DNA from: an uncultured Clostridia bacterium
Lineage (GTDB): Bacteria > Bacillota > Clostridia > TANB77 > CAG-508
Direction of reading: 5' to 3'
Assembly (NCBI GenBank): GCA_947629805.1
Contig: CANRFE010000012.1
Span: 1 to 17,392 of the forward strand
DNA length: 17,392 nucleotides
Below, piece after piece: positions 1 through 8,373 of the stretch (position 1 is the first letter of the stretch; every line of letters starts with the position of its first letter). A program made the translations under genes and the position numbers. The notes beneath the pieces are model-generated. The model made no database searches and had not been told where the DNA came from. It saw only the letters and a program-made list of their open reading frames with translations.

Positions 1-737
1 TTCTTGGTCCACGATGTTTCACTATATTCAAAATGGGTATTGGCTTTTGTTAAATTTTCTACACTTCCAATTAATACTTTTCTTTCCTCTTCTGCTTTTA
101 CTCCTTTTTCTGATTGTGCTTCTATTTTTATTGTATAACTTTTTCCTTGCTCTAATTCTATAAAAGTATAATCGATTTGCTCTGTTTCTACTTTTGCTTG
201 TTCTTTGCTATTATACTCTTCTTCCTCTTTCTTTATAAATAGTTCATATTGGCTTGCATATTTTAACGCAAATTGCACTTTAATACTATTCGTTGTACTA
301 GAAAGTTGTGTAATTTCTATACGTGGTGTAATGTTTCCATCTTCTCCTACATATTCTATTTTTATATTCCCATTACTTTCCTCTTCTACGTTAAACACAT
401 ATTTATCCTCTACTGTTACATCTGCATCTGTATCACTATTTTTATGAACTCCTGTATCTTTTACTATTCCTTTTTCTTTTAAATGTTGCAAATATTCGTC
501 TATTGTGGGACTTTTTCCATTTTTTGCTACAAAATTTCCTTTTTCCAATTCCAACTTTTCTTTCACAGAACCAATTTGTGTTTGTTCCCTTGCGGATACT
601 GCTCTATCTATAATTCCACCATCTATTACAAACGACACAGTAATACCTGCTAAAAGAATTAAAACAATAATGCTAATAATGAGCGCTATTAAGGTAATTC
701 CTTTGTTTTTTCTTCTTTCTTTTAACTTGTTTTTCAT
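1..737 (-). CDS. Prepilin-like surface protein, C-terminus cut by window edge
   Basis: The minus-strand frame is open from 737 to the window edge, giving about 245 residues. After a lysine/arginine-rich start comes a class III (type IV prepilin-like) signal, KGITLIALIISIIVLILLAG, followed by a polar ectodomain. Residues around 130-215 look like a beta-rich, fibronectin type III-like stretch (NSIKVQFA, YELFIK, YTIKIEAQSEKG). Proteins with this KGITLIALVIxIIVLLILAG leader are common in uncultured Clostridia and are usually called type II secretion or prepilin-type proteins; the signal would be cut by a prepilin peptidase and the protein assembled or held at the surface. I chose ATG 737 over ATG 770 because AGAAGGAG lies 10 nt upstream of 737 and the likely -10 box overlaps ATG 770. 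Transcribed divergently from mutS2. The specific function is unknown. Confidence 0.75.
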   Translation of the reverse strand, partial: MKNKLKERRKNKGITLIALIISIIVLILLAGITVSFVIDGGIIDRAVSAREQTQIGSVKEKLELEKGNFVAKNGKSPTIDEYLQHLKEKGIVKDTGVHKNSDTDADVTVEDKYVFNVEEESNGNIKIEYVGEDGNITPRIEITQLSSTTNSIKVQFALKYASQYELFIKKEEEEYNSKEQAKVETEQIDYTFIELEQGKSYTIKIEAQSEKGVKAEEERKVLIGSVENLTKANTHFEYSETSWTK

Positions 738-768
738 TTTTCTTTTGCTCCTTCTATTTTTTTGTTTC

Positions 769-797
769 ATTATATCTTTGATAACTTTTCAAAACAA
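769..797 (-). promoter_or_regulatory. Sigma-A-type promoter of the prepilin-like gene
   Basis: On the minus strand TTGTTT (797-792) and a perfect TATAAT (774-769) are separated by exactly 17 nt. Transcription would begin near 762, inside the longer reading frame, which rules out ATG 770 and supports the start at 737. Confidence 0.6.
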
Positions 798-844
798 GAA
801 AATAGAAGCTTTTTAGTGAACACTTTTTTACATAATATTCTCTA

Positions 845-873
845 TTTTCTTTTTGTACCTTTTATGGTATACT
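845..873 (+). promoter_or_regulatory. Extended -10 promoter of mutS2
   Basis: TATACT at 868-873 is preceded by TGG, an extended -10 (TGnTATACT). The -35 region 17 nt upstream (TTTTCT, 845-850) is poor, as is usual for extended -10 promoters. It lies 23 nt before the mutS2 start codon, in the divergent intergenic region. Confidence 0.5.
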
Positions 874-895
874 ATAGAAATAGAAAGGATTTTTT

Positions 896-3350
896 ATGAA
901 AACATGTAATTTAGAAAAATTAGAATACAATAAAATATTAGATATGCTTTCCCAACTATGCCACACTTATATTGGGAAAAAATTTGCCTTGCAATTAAAA
1001 CCAAGTTTTCAAAAAGAACAAGTAGAAAAACTACTAAAGGAAACTTTAGAGGCAACCAATTTAATAGTGCAAAAAGGAAATTTACCTCTTACTGAAATTG
1101 CAGACATTTCTCCTTCTTTTAAACAATTAGAAAGTAAGGTCTCGCTTTCTGCAAAAATGCTCTTAAATATTGCGCAACTATTAAAACTTGCTAGAGAATT
1201 AAAGCAATATTTTTTTGCGGATGAAAATTTTTCTCTTTCTTGCTTTGTTCTATTAAATGAAATCTTTTCTAATTTATATAGTAATAAAGAACTAGAAAGC
1301 CTAATATTTTCTTCTATTATAGACGAAAATACAATTGCGGATACTGCTTCTGCTAAGCTTAATTCTCTTCGCAAAAATAGAAAAAAATTAGAAAGCACCA
1401 TAAAAGAAAGTCTAAATTCTATTTTACACGCGAGTCAATTTTCAAAAGCTATTATGGAGCCAATTGTAACTGTTCGTAACGATCGTTATGTTATTCCTAT
1501 AAAAGAAGAATATAGAAATCTTATAAAAGGCTTTCTTCATGCTATTTCTTCTAGTGGTTCTACCGTTTTTATAGAACCTATGCAAGTGTTTGAACTAAAC
1601 AATCAAATGCAAGCCTTAAAAATAGAAGAACATGCTGAAATAGAACGTATTCTATTAGAACTCTCTTTGAAATTAGTTCCTTATTTGAAAGAATTAGAAA
1701 ATGATATTACACAAATTGGAAAATTAGACTTTATTTTTGCTAAGGCAAGTCTTGCTAAACAAATGGATGCCATTTGCCCTAAACTAAATGATGCAAAAGA
1801 AATTGACTTAAAAAAAGCACGTCACCCTTTTCTTGCAAAAGAAAAAGTAGTTCCTATTGATATTGCTATTGGACAAAATTATTCTTCTTTGGTCATTACA
1901 GGTCCCAATACTGGTGGAAAAACAGTTAGCCTAAAAACCACTGGTCTTTTATGCCTAATGGCTTATAGTGGCTTATTTATTCCTGCCCAAGAAAAGAGTA
2001 GTTTATTTGTATTTGATGCTCTTTTTGTTGACATTGGCGATGAACAAAGTATTCAAGAATCCTTAAGTACTTTTTCTGCACATATTACGAATATTATTTC
2101 TATTACCAAAGAGGCCACAAAAAATAGTCTTATTTTAATTGATGAGCTAGGTTCTGGAACAGATCCTATTGAAGGTGCGAGCCTTGCTATTAGCATTTTA
2201 GATTATTTTCATCAACTCGGTTGTCTTACCATAACCACTACACATTATGCAGAAATAAAAAATTATGCTTTAATAACTGATGGTTTTGAAAATGCAAGTT
2301 CTGCTTTTGATTTGGAAAACTTAAAACCTACTTACCAATTACTTATTGGCGTTCCACGGAAAAAGCAATGCATTTGCCATTAGTAAAAAGTTAGGACTTC
2401 CAGAAGAAATTTTGGAAAAAGCAAAACTTTTCTTAAAGCAAGATACGATTTCCATAGAAGAACTATTAAAAAATATTTATGACGATAAACTAGTACTAGA
2501 AAAAGAAAAACAAGAAACCGAAAAAAATTTAGCACAAATAGAAAATTTACGAAAATCTTTAGAACAAGAAAAAGCACAAGACCAAAAAAATAAACAAGAC
2601 CAAATAGAAAAAGTAAAACTCGAAGCAAAGCATATTCTTCTTTCGGCTAAAGAACAAGCAAATTACACAATCCAAGAATTAAACTCTTTGTATGAAAAGC
2701 AACAACAACTCGAAAATATAAATTGGGAAGAATGGACAGATGCACAAATTGCAAACTTTGTAAAAGAACATTTTACAAAAAATCCTTTGAAAGAGGCAAA
2801 TGCACTACGTAAGCAATTAAATTCTTCTTTCGAGGACTTTACCCTTTCTTCTAACAAGACCGAAAACAAAACAATAGAATACAAGAAAGAAGATTTAGCA
2901 GTAGGAATGCAAGTAAAACTACGTAATTTTTCTGAAATTGCTACTATTCTTTCTTTATCTGGAAAAAAGAATCAATTTCAAGTACAAATAGGAAATGCCA
3001 AATTAAATGCTACGCTATCTGCTATTGAAGAAATAAAAAAAGAAACTAAAAAATCTGCTACTTCTTTCTCTGCGAATTCTTCTTTTTCTCATCTAAAAGC
3101 AAAGCATGTACCCTCTGAAATCAATGTAATTGGGCAAACTGTAGAAGAGGCTTGTGCTATTCTTGATAAATATTTAGATGATTGTGCTATTGCAAAACTT
3201 AGTCCTATTCGCATTGTGCATGGAAAGGGAACGGGAAAATTAAAAAATGGAATTCACACCTTTTTACGTAAGCATCCACATGTAAAAAGTTTTCGCATGG
3301 GAACTTTTGGTGAAGGAGAAATGGGAGTTACTATAGTAGAAATTCAATAA
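896..3350 (+). CDS. mutS2: Endonuclease MutS2, interrupted by a +1 frameshift at 2357
   Basis: MutS2 is a MutS-family ATPase with a C-terminal Smr nuclease domain; it suppresses homologous recombination and, in Bacillus, helps rescue collided ribosomes. Seen here: Walker A GPNTGGKT near residue 336, Walker B ILIDELGSGTDP near 417-428, a charged coiled-coil around 520-620, and an Smr domain at the C-terminus with HGKGTGKLKNG. The frame from 896 ends at 2383 after an aberrant VPRKKQCICH; the continuation lies in the +1 frame to 3350. The family sequence VPGKSNAFAI is restored by ignoring one C at 2357, where the in-frame codon is CGG. Without that C the protein is 817 aa, close to the family's usual 780-800. 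GAAAGGA sits 6 nt before the ATG. It could be a pseudogene, a read error or a recoded gene; the rest is intact and shows no further decay. Confidence 0.9.
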
Positions 3351-3385
3351 AAAAGAAACTCTATAAAATATAGAGTTTCTTTTTT
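3351..3385. terminator. Bidirectional intrinsic terminator between mutS2 and rpmA
   Basis: A 12-bp stem (AAGAAACTCTAT with ATAGAGTTTCTT) and a very short loop are flanked by an A-run on the left and a T-run on the right, so it can end both convergent transcripts. It lies directly after the mutS2 stop and 7 bases from the rpmA stop. Confidence 0.85.
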
Positions 3386-3392
3386 ATTGAAT

Positions 3393-3662
3393 TTATGCTT
3401 GTGCTTCCTTTACGGGATAAACACTAACTTTTTTCTTTTCTTTGCCAAGTTTTTCGAATTTTACATTTCCATTTACTAGAGCAAATAAGGTGTCATCGCT
3501 TCCTATACCAACATTTGTACCAGGATGAAATTTTGTTCCTCTTTGTCTTACTAAAATATTTCCAGCAAGTACATATTGTCCATCTGCTCTTTTTAATCCA
3601 AGACGTTTCGATTCACTATCTCTACCGTTTTTAACACTACCTTGACCTTTCTTATGAGCCAT
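3393..3662 (-). CDS. rpmA: 50S ribosomal protein L27, short form
   Basis: Ribosomal protein L27 sits near the peptidyl transferase centre, where its N-terminal tail reaches the tRNA ends. The 89-residue product begins directly with MAHKKGQGSVKNGRDS and carries the family signature GNILVRQRGTKFHPG. In most Firmicutes L27 has an extra N-terminal peptide removed by the Prp protease, encoded between rplU and rpmA. Here neither exists: the ATG sits 5-8 nt after AAGGGAGTG, and only 43 nt separate it from the rplU stop. It is the last gene of the rplU-rpmA operon and ends at the shared terminator. Confidence 0.95.
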   Translation of the reverse strand: MAHKKGQGSVKNGRDSESKRLGLKRADGQYVLAGNILVRQRGTKFHPGTNVGIGSDDTLFALVNGNVKFEKLGKEKKKVSVYPVKEAQA

Positions 3663-3705
3663 GTTTTTTCACTCCCTTCTTAGGTTTTATTCTTTCTTTT
3701 ATTTT

Positions 3706-4104
3706 TTAAGCTTCTACTTTTTCTTTTTTGCTTGTAGATGCTTTTTTCGTTGTTGTTGTTTTTGTTTCTTCTGCTTTTGCAGCAGTTGCTTTTGCCGTTA
3801 CAATTTTTGTAATTTCTACTTTGGTAAATGGTTGTCTGTGTCCTTGTGTTCTTCTGTAGTTTTTCTTTGCTTTGTATTTATATACAATAATTTTTTTGCC
3901 TTTTCCATGTTCTACTACTTTTCCTTCTACTTTAACACCTTTCACATAAGGAGCTCCAACTTCTACCTTTTTCTCCTCTGATACTAAAACGACTTTGTCA
4001 AAAGTTACTTTTTTTCCTTCGTCTGTATCTAGTTTTTCAAAGAATACAACGTCTCCTTCTGCTACTTTATATTGTTTTCCACAGCTTTCAATGATTGCGT
4101 ACAT
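3706..4104 (-). CDS. rplU: 50S ribosomal protein L21 with Lys/Ala/Thr-rich tail
   Basis: Ribosomal protein L21 binds 23S rRNA in the large subunit. The conserved core is visible (MYAIIESCGKQYKVAEGD at the start, KKNYRRTQGHRQPFTKVEI near residue 90). The start at 4104 is chosen for the GAGGAGGTGT site just upstream; the frame continues to 4143 but without homology. The product is about 132 residues, some 30 more than the usual 102-103, because of a low-complexity basic tail (roughly residues 103-132, rich in A, K, T, E). Such tails occur in some lineages and probably lie on the ribosome surface. Cotranscribed with rpmA from the promoter at 4216-4244. Confidence 0.93.
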   Translation of the reverse strand: MYAIIESCGKQYKVAEGDVVFFEKLDTDEGKKVTFDKVVLVSEEKKVEVGAPYVKGVKVEGKVVEHGKGKKIIVYKYKAKKNYRRTQGHRQPFTKVEITKIVTAKATAAKAEETKTTTTKKASTSKKEKVEA

Positions 4105-4209
4105 AAGTGTACACCTCCTCTTATATGTATACTCGCTAAGCATAAAATACTAGGCAGCTAATTTTCTAAGAAAAATTAGCATTTTTAGCCCGACTCAGGC
4201 GGCTTACAG
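4105..4209 (-). ncRNA. Structured 5' leader of rplU-rpmA (candidate L21 leader)
   Basis: About 105 nt separate the predicted transcription start from the rplU ATG. On the minus strand the leader contains a GC-rich small hairpin (AGCC...GGCT around 4180-4200), then a perfect 9-bp hairpin (GCTAATTTT / AAAATTAGC, about 4153-4176), then an imperfect GTATAC/GTGTAC pairing flanking the ribosome site. Low-GC Gram-positive rplU operons are known to carry an autoregulatory L21 leader at this place. Position and folding fit; I could not compare it with the family model. Confidence 0.5.
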
Positions 4210-4215
4210 GTAATT

Positions 4216-4244
4216 ATTTTAACATATTTCCTTTTCTTTGTCAA
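4216..4244 (-). promoter_or_regulatory. Strong promoter of rplU-rpmA
   Basis: Consensus TTGACA (4244-4239), 17-nt spacer, TAAAAT (4221-4216) with an extended TGT. The -10 box overlaps the stop codon of the upstream metallophosphoesterase gene. Confidence 0.8.
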
Positions 4245-4953
4245 TAATTTTATATAATTTAAAGTTCAAATAGTCTGCACTAATTAAGCGAAAGGTAATA
4301 TTTTCTATTTTTCCTTCTATTGCATCTTTATGCGATGACCCATGTAAATGTCCATAATAACAACTACTAATCTGGTATTGTTTTAGTATGTCTAAAAACT
4401 TAGAATCATAAGTATATGCATTTTTCATACATGTACTGGATAAAGGTGGATAGTGCATAATAGCAATTCTTTCTTTTTTTGTTCCAAATTGTTCTATTGC
4501 ACTTTTAATGGATATTTCTAAACGAGTGGCCTCTCTATTTACCATTTTATGGCTATTTTCTGAATCTAATAGAGCCCAGCCTCTTGTTCCTACAAAAATT
4601 TTATTTTCAATTTCAAAGCTATTGTTGTGTAAAAAATCTACATTCTTTATTCCTTTTTCTTCTAAAAAATGTTTCATAGAAGTAACTGTTGTCCACCAAT
4701 AATCGTGGTTTCCTTTTAATAATATTTTTCTTCCTGGTAAACTATTTAAATAACAAAAATCTGCATAACTGTCTTCTAAATAAGTAGCCCAAGAAAAATC
4801 TCCTGCTATAATAACCGTATCTTCTTGTTTTACTTTTTGTAACCAATCTTCTTTTATTTTTTCACTATGTCCTTTCCAATTTTGTCCAAAAACACTCATT
4901 GGTTTATCTTGTGAAAAGGATAAATGTAAATCTCCTATAACATATACTGCCAT
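4219..4953 (-). CDS. Metallophosphoesterase (calcineurin-like, COG1768 type)
   Basis: A 244-residue predicted cytoplasmic phosphohydrolase of the calcineurin-like fold, which binds two metal ions. Its motifs appear in order: GDLHLS (residues 7-12; D8, H10), GDFSWA (D52), KGNHDYWW (N82, H83), MHYPPLS about residue 168 and YGHLHG near 205. These are the complete dinuclear metal set. Length and GDLHLS/GNHDYWW pattern resemble the COG1768 group, whose substrate is unknown. The start at 4953 is chosen because homology begins there and GGAG lies 8 nt upstream; the open frame extends to 5037 inside tsaD. It follows tsaD by only 14 nt, so the two are probably cotranscribed. Confidence 0.88.
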   Translation of the reverse strand: MAVYVIGDLHLSFSQDKPMSVFGQNWKGHSEKIKEDWLQKVKQEDTVIIAGDFSWATYLEDSYADFCYLNSLPGRKILLKGNHDYWWTTVTSMKHFLEEKGIKNVDFLHNNSFEIENKIFVGTRGWALLDSENSHKMVNREATRLEISIKSAIEQFGTKKERIAIMHYPPLSSTCMKNAYTYDSKFLDILKQYQISSCYYGHLHGSSHKDAIEGKIENITFRLISADYLNFKLYKIIDKEKEIC

Positions 4954-4967
4954 ATTTTTTTCTCCAT

Positions 4968-5969
4968 TTATTTTATTTCCCCTATTTTCAAATTTGGAAT
5001 TGCATTTAATTCTAAATTTGAAAATTTTCCTTCGCAATAATGATAATAACTAGCAGCAGCAATCATAGCAGCATTATCGGTACAGAATATTGGTTCTGGA
5101 TAATAAATTTTCATCTTATTGGTTTGTTCTAATTCTAAAAACCTGCTACGAATATAAGAATTTGCTGATACTCCACCTGCTAAAGCAATTGTATCAAGTT
5201 GCAAACTTTGTGCTGCTTTGCAAGCATTCTTAACAATTACATCCGTTACTGCTTTTTCAAAACTTGCTGCTAAATCTGCTTTCTTCAAATTAGGATTTTT
5301 ATGGTATAAGTTAATGACCGCTGTTTTAATTCCACTAAAACTAAAGTCTAAATTTTCAAAATAAGTTTGTGGCAAAGGAATATTTGCCTCTCCTTCTTTG
5401 GCTAGTTGATCTATTTTAGGTCCTCCTGGATATCCCAAGCCAATCACTCTTGCTACTTTATCAAAAGCTTCTCCAATTGCATCATCTCTTGTTTTTCCCA
5501 AAATAGTAAAATCTTGATACCCTTTAATATGAACTAAATGGGTGTGCCCCCCTGAAATAATGAGGCAAAGAAATGGTGGTTTTAATTCCTTATGCGTAAT
5601 ATAATTTGCAGCAATATGTCCTTCTATATGATTTGTTCCTATAAGCGGAAGATTAGCTGCATAACTTAACGCTTTTGCATAAGATACCCCCACTAATAAA
5701 GCACCTACTAAACCTGGTCCATAAGTACAGCTAATCGCATCCATTTGTTTTAGTTCCATATTTGCTTCTTTTAAGGCTTTTTTTGTTACATTGGAAATAA
5801 CTTCTACATGATTTCGAGAAGCAATTTCAGGCACTACCCCACCAAATTTTTCATGAATGGGAATTTGCGAACTAATAATATTGGATAGTACTTCTCTTCC
5901 ATTCTTTACAACAGAAGCAGATGTTTCATCACAACTTGATTCAATTCCTAATATATAAATATCTTTCAT
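4968..5969 (-). CDS. tsaD: tRNA N6-adenosine threonylcarbamoyltransferase
   Basis: TsaD transfers the threonylcarbamoyl group from threonylcarbamoyl-AMP to A37 of ANN-decoding tRNAs, together with TsaB and TsaE. The ASKHA-fold markers are clear: GIESSCDET at residues 8-16, GVVPEIASRNH at 44-54, the metal-binding HIEGH (H114, H118), CLIISGGHTHL, the FSFSGIKTAV stretch, and CTDNAAMIA near the end. Length 333, normal for the family. The start at 5969 has AAGGA 7 nt upstream; 16 more upstream codons are open but lack homology. It lies between the M50 protease gene (34 nt away) and the metallophosphoesterase gene (14 nt), an operon-like run. tsaB and tsaE are not nearby. Confidence 0.96.
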   Translation of the reverse strand: MKDIYILGIESSCDETSASVVKNGREVLSNIISSQIPIHEKFGGVVPEIASRNHVEVISNVTKKALKEANMELKQMDAISCTYGPGLVGALLVGVSYAKALSYAANLPLIGTNHIEGHIAANYITHKELKPPFLCLIISGGHTHLVHIKGYQDFTILGKTRDDAIGEAFDKVARVIGLGYPGGPKIDQLAKEGEANIPLPQTYFENLDFSFSGIKTAVINLYHKNPNLKKADLAASFEKAVTDVIVKNACKAAQSLQLDTIALAGGVSANSYIRSRFLELEQTNKMKIYYPEPIFCTDNAAMIAAASYYHYCEGKFSNLELNAIPNLKIGEIK

Positions 5970-6003
5970 TTCTTTTTCCTTTTCTTTGCTTATGTCGGTA
6001 TTT

Positions 6004-6744
6004 TTACACAATTCCAAAGAAGAAAGCTACTAAATTGGTAATTCCTTCATATACCCAGTTAATAAGTGGTGAAAGAATATTTCCTGCAATACCTGTAATC
6101 CACAATACAATAAATACAAGGTAAAACATTTGCGAATATCGCGCAAACCATTCTTTTGCATTATATGGTAAAAAATGATTTAGAACTTTAGAGCCATCTA
6201 ATGGTGGAAGTGGAATTAAATTAAATACTCCTAAGCCAACATTAATTACAACTGTAATTTGAATTAACGTAATTAAAATGCTTCCAAATTGCGTTAACAC
6301 AAATAGTGGTGCAAATTTTACAATAGCAAAAAAGACAATAGAAAATATAATTGCTAAAAGAAAATTCATAGCTGGTCCAGCAATAGAAACAATTGCTTCT
6401 CCTGCTGACATACTAATTTTTCGATGAAAATTTCTAGGATTAATTTCTACTGGTTTTCCCCATCCAAACCCTGCAAATACCAACATAATAGAACCAATTG
6501 GATCTAAATGCGAAAGTGGATTAAGATTTAGTCTTCCCTGCGTTCTTGGTGTATCATCTCCTAATCGATCGGCCGCAAAGGCATGTGCATATTCATGGAA
6601 CGTAATGGCAATTAAAACTGCTGGTAGTGTTAAAACTAAATTTAGTAATTCGTTGGTATTGCCTAAATACCTTCCTAAAGACATAACCACTAAAATAGCC
6701 ATCAGAATATATAATGTTTTTCTGTCCATTCCAAATTGAAACAT
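6004..6744 (-). CDS. Site-2 protease family (M50) membrane metalloprotease
   Basis: A 246-residue integral membrane zinc protease of the short S2P/YwhC-like type. Catalytic HEYAH is at residues 50-54 within the second hydrophobic segment, and the third zinc ligand lies in NLIPLPPLDG (residues 175-184, D183). Four to six membrane segments are visible (about 11-27, 37-55, 118-145, 152-172, 204-222). There is no PDZ domain, separating it from RseP-type proteases. Ribosome site AGAGG lies 6 nt before the ATG. Substrate unknown; relatives cleave within the membrane plane. Located between an unknown gene and tsaD on the same strand with short gaps. Confidence 0.9.
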   Translation of the reverse strand: MFQFGMDRKTLYILMAILVVMSLGRYLGNTNELLNLVLTLPAVLIAITFHEYAHAFAADRLGDDTPRTQGRLNLNPLSHLDPIGSIMLVFAGFGWGKPVEINPRNFHRKISMSAGEAIVSIAGPAMNFLLAIIFSIVFFAIVKFAPLFVLTQFGSILITLIQITVVINVGLGVFNLIPLPPLDGSKVLNHFLPYNAKEWFARYSQMFYLVFIVLWITGIAGNILSPLINWVYEGITNLVAFFFGIV

Positions 6745-6765
6745 AATTTACCTCTTTTCTCTTTT

Positions 6766-7227
6766 TTATTTTTTTTGAAAGATTTCTTTTATTTTCAAAA
6801 AAATTTTTCTAAAGATATTATTTTTTTCTTCCCACACAACTAATTGATTTTCTTCTTCTTGCTTTTCTTCTTTCTTCTTGTTGTTTGCTCTGTTTTTTAA
6901 AAAATCTACATCATATTTTTCTTGTTTTTCGATTTCTTCTACATACGCATCATATTTTTCTTTTGCCAAAATTTTTTCTTTTTGCTGCTCTGTAGCCCAA
7001 TAATCTCTAAAGAACATGGCGATAATTGTTTTTGCTTCCTTCGAAATGTTTTGCTCTGTTAAAGATTTCGTAGGATCATATTCTATTGTATAATCTTTAT
7101 AACTGTTATCTTCCATTTCTTCAATTATTTCTAAAGGAATTTTCTCATAATCTTCTTTGGAAATAAATTCTAGTATTTGCAATACTTCACTAAATGCTTT
7201 TGCATAAATTGTATCCACATTATTCAT
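6766..7227 (-). CDS. Uncharacterised charged protein, 153 aa
   Basis: I do not recognise this protein. It is acidic/lysine-rich and mostly helical, with no signal or membrane segment. The middle has an aromatic stretch AMFFRDYWATEQQKEKI (around residues 69-85); the C-terminal third is charged, with a basic hydrophobic end (IFRKIFLKIKEIFQKK). Its ATG overlaps the stop of the 264-residue gene by 8 nt, and its GGAG ribosome site lies inside that gene, so translation is probably coupled and the two products likely act together. It precedes the M50 protease gene by 21 nt. Confidence 0.7.
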   Translation of the reverse strand: MNNVDTIYAKAFSEVLQILEFISKEDYEKIPLEIIEEMEDNSYKDYTIEYDPTKSLTEQNISKEAKTIIAMFFRDYWATEQQKEKILAKEKYDAYVEEIEKQEKYDVDFLKNRANNKKKEEKQEEENQLVVWEEKNNIFRKIFLKIKEIFQKK

Positions 7228-8014
7228 TTTTCTCCACTTCCTTTGTTTGGCTTTGGTTCATTCTAACTTTTCTATTCATTAAGTCAAAAAGATGAAAAAT
7301 TTTTCTTTTTTCTTTTGTATCTTTTTGTTCTTCAATTGTCTCTTTTCCAAGTTCTTGTGTTGACTTTTTTATTTTTTCCTCATTTTTTTGTCTAACCTCT
7401 TCATTTACTTTTTGGATTTTTTCTAAATCTAATTCTGGCAACGCATTTTCCTTTTCTTTATTCTGAAATCCATAAAATTTACTATTATATTGGAATGTAC
7501 GAATATCTCCATTTTTATAATATCCTATGATATATTGAGGATTAATGGGTCTACCTTCTAAATCTTTATATCCTCCTATTCTTAAATCCTCTTCGTTTTT
7601 TGCATATTCCATAGCAAATCTTTCTTTTGGTCCTGAGAAAATTTCCTTATCTGTTGTTTGCATTTCTTTTGGAATTCCTACTAGAAAAGAATATTGTTCT
7701 AAGTCTATTTCTTTCGGAATATAACGTACTAATTTATCTTCTTTTACCATCTCACTTACATAGCCTTTTTCGTATTTTTTATAAGTATATTGCATGAGTT
7801 CTTCTAAGCTTGCATTCCCATGAGCATGAATCATTCCCCTATCTTGTAAGGCAACCGTACGTCTTATATCTCCGTATCTGCACATAATTCCTTTGCTACA
7901 CATAGCTTTCACTCGTTTTTCTTCCTTGTCTGGTAGCATTGCTGTTCCGTGCACTCCTATACTAATATTCTCGTTATTATATAATTCCAAAATCATTTTT
8001 TCTATTTCTTCCAT
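7220..8014 (-). CDS. Uncharacterised protein, 264 aa
   Basis: No confident family assignment. The N-terminal half looks folded: GVHGTAML near residues 19-26, KGIMCRYGDIRRTVALQDRG around 40-59, then YSFLVGIPKEM near 107-117. The C-terminal third (about 195-264) is a highly charged Lys/Glu helix with little complexity. The HGT...KGI arrangement faintly recalls the HGT motif at the NAD pocket of ADP-ribosyltransferase-fold proteins, but I see no second or third catalytic motif that would establish this. AAGGA lies upstream of ATG 8014. It is translationally coupled to the 153-residue gene downstream (8-nt overlap). Confidence 0.7.
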   Translation of the reverse strand: MEEIEKMILELYNNENISIGVHGTAMLPDKEEKRVKAMCSKGIMCRYGDIRRTVALQDRGMIHAHGNASLEELMQYTYKKYEKGYVSEMVKEDKLVRYIPKEIDLEQYSFLVGIPKEMQTTDKEIFSGPKERFAMEYAKNEEDLRIGGYKDLEGRPINPQYIIGYYKNGDIRTFQYNSKFYGFQNKEKENALPELDLEKIQKVNEEVRQKNEEKIKKSTQELGKETIEEQKDTKEKRKIFHLFDLMNRKVRMNQSQTKEVEKNE

Positions 8015-8068
8015 ATATATATCCTTTTCCTATGTATTTTTTCTTTTTTTATAATTTTTTAAAACTTA

Positions 8069-8365
8069 TTAATCACTATTACTTTTTAAATTATTATAAA
8101 AATTTTTCTTATATTCTTCTATTTTTTCATTATCAACTTTTCCAATCTTGAACAATATTTGCTCGTTTAAAATCTTATATACTACATCTGTTTTTACTAT
8201 GCTGTTTTTATGTAAGTTATTTGTATTGTCTTTTTTTAATATATTTTCAATCTTTCCTTTATGCCATTCTTCTTCAACTGGATATTCTTCAAATGCTTCT
8301 TTTACATCTTTGACTTTGCCATATTTATATGCAGTTTTTAAGAAATCACTTATTTCTTCTTTCAC
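8069..8365 (-). CDS. Small hypothetical protein, start uncertain
   Basis: A helical, charged protein of unknown function (KTAYKYGKVKDVKEAFEEYP near its start, then EEEWHKGKIENILKK). The frame is open up to 8419, but the first part (KGKARKFRKVN) overlaps the end of the preceding small ORF and looks like out-of-frame reading. I prefer GTG 8365, about 11 nt after AGAAAGG, giving about 98 residues; with ATG 8419 it would have 116. Alternatively, this and the upstream ORF (8374-8523) are two halves of one gene split by a -1 shift. It is followed by the 264-residue gene after 54 nt. Confidence 0.5.
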   Translation of the reverse strand: MKEEISDFLKTAYKYGKVKDVKEAFEEYPVEEEWHKGKIENILKKDNTNNLHKNSIVKTDVVYKILNEQILFKIGKVDNEKIEEYKKNFYNNLKSNSD

Positions 8366-8373
8366 TAAAATAT

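Noticed and set aside
738..770. ATG 770 as start of the prepilin-like gene
   Set aside because: The -10 box TATAAT covers this ATG, and a good ribosome site precedes ATG 737.
505..816. Plus-strand open frame with a hydrophobic stretch opposite the prepilin-like gene
   Set aside because: The hydrophobic run mirrors the AT-rich antisense of the pilin leader; no ribosome site or homology, whereas the minus frame has promoter, ribosome site and a clear class III signal.
3661..3981. Plus-strand open frame opposite rplU, rich in Phe and Cys
   Set aside because: It is the antisense of the Lys/Ala-rich L21 gene; low complexity, no ribosome site, and L21 is certain.
6780..7400. Repetitive T/C-rich tracts resembling a repeat array
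   Set aside because: These are the complement of Lys/Glu-rich codons (AAA, GAA); no regular spacing, so neither CRISPR nor tandem repeat.
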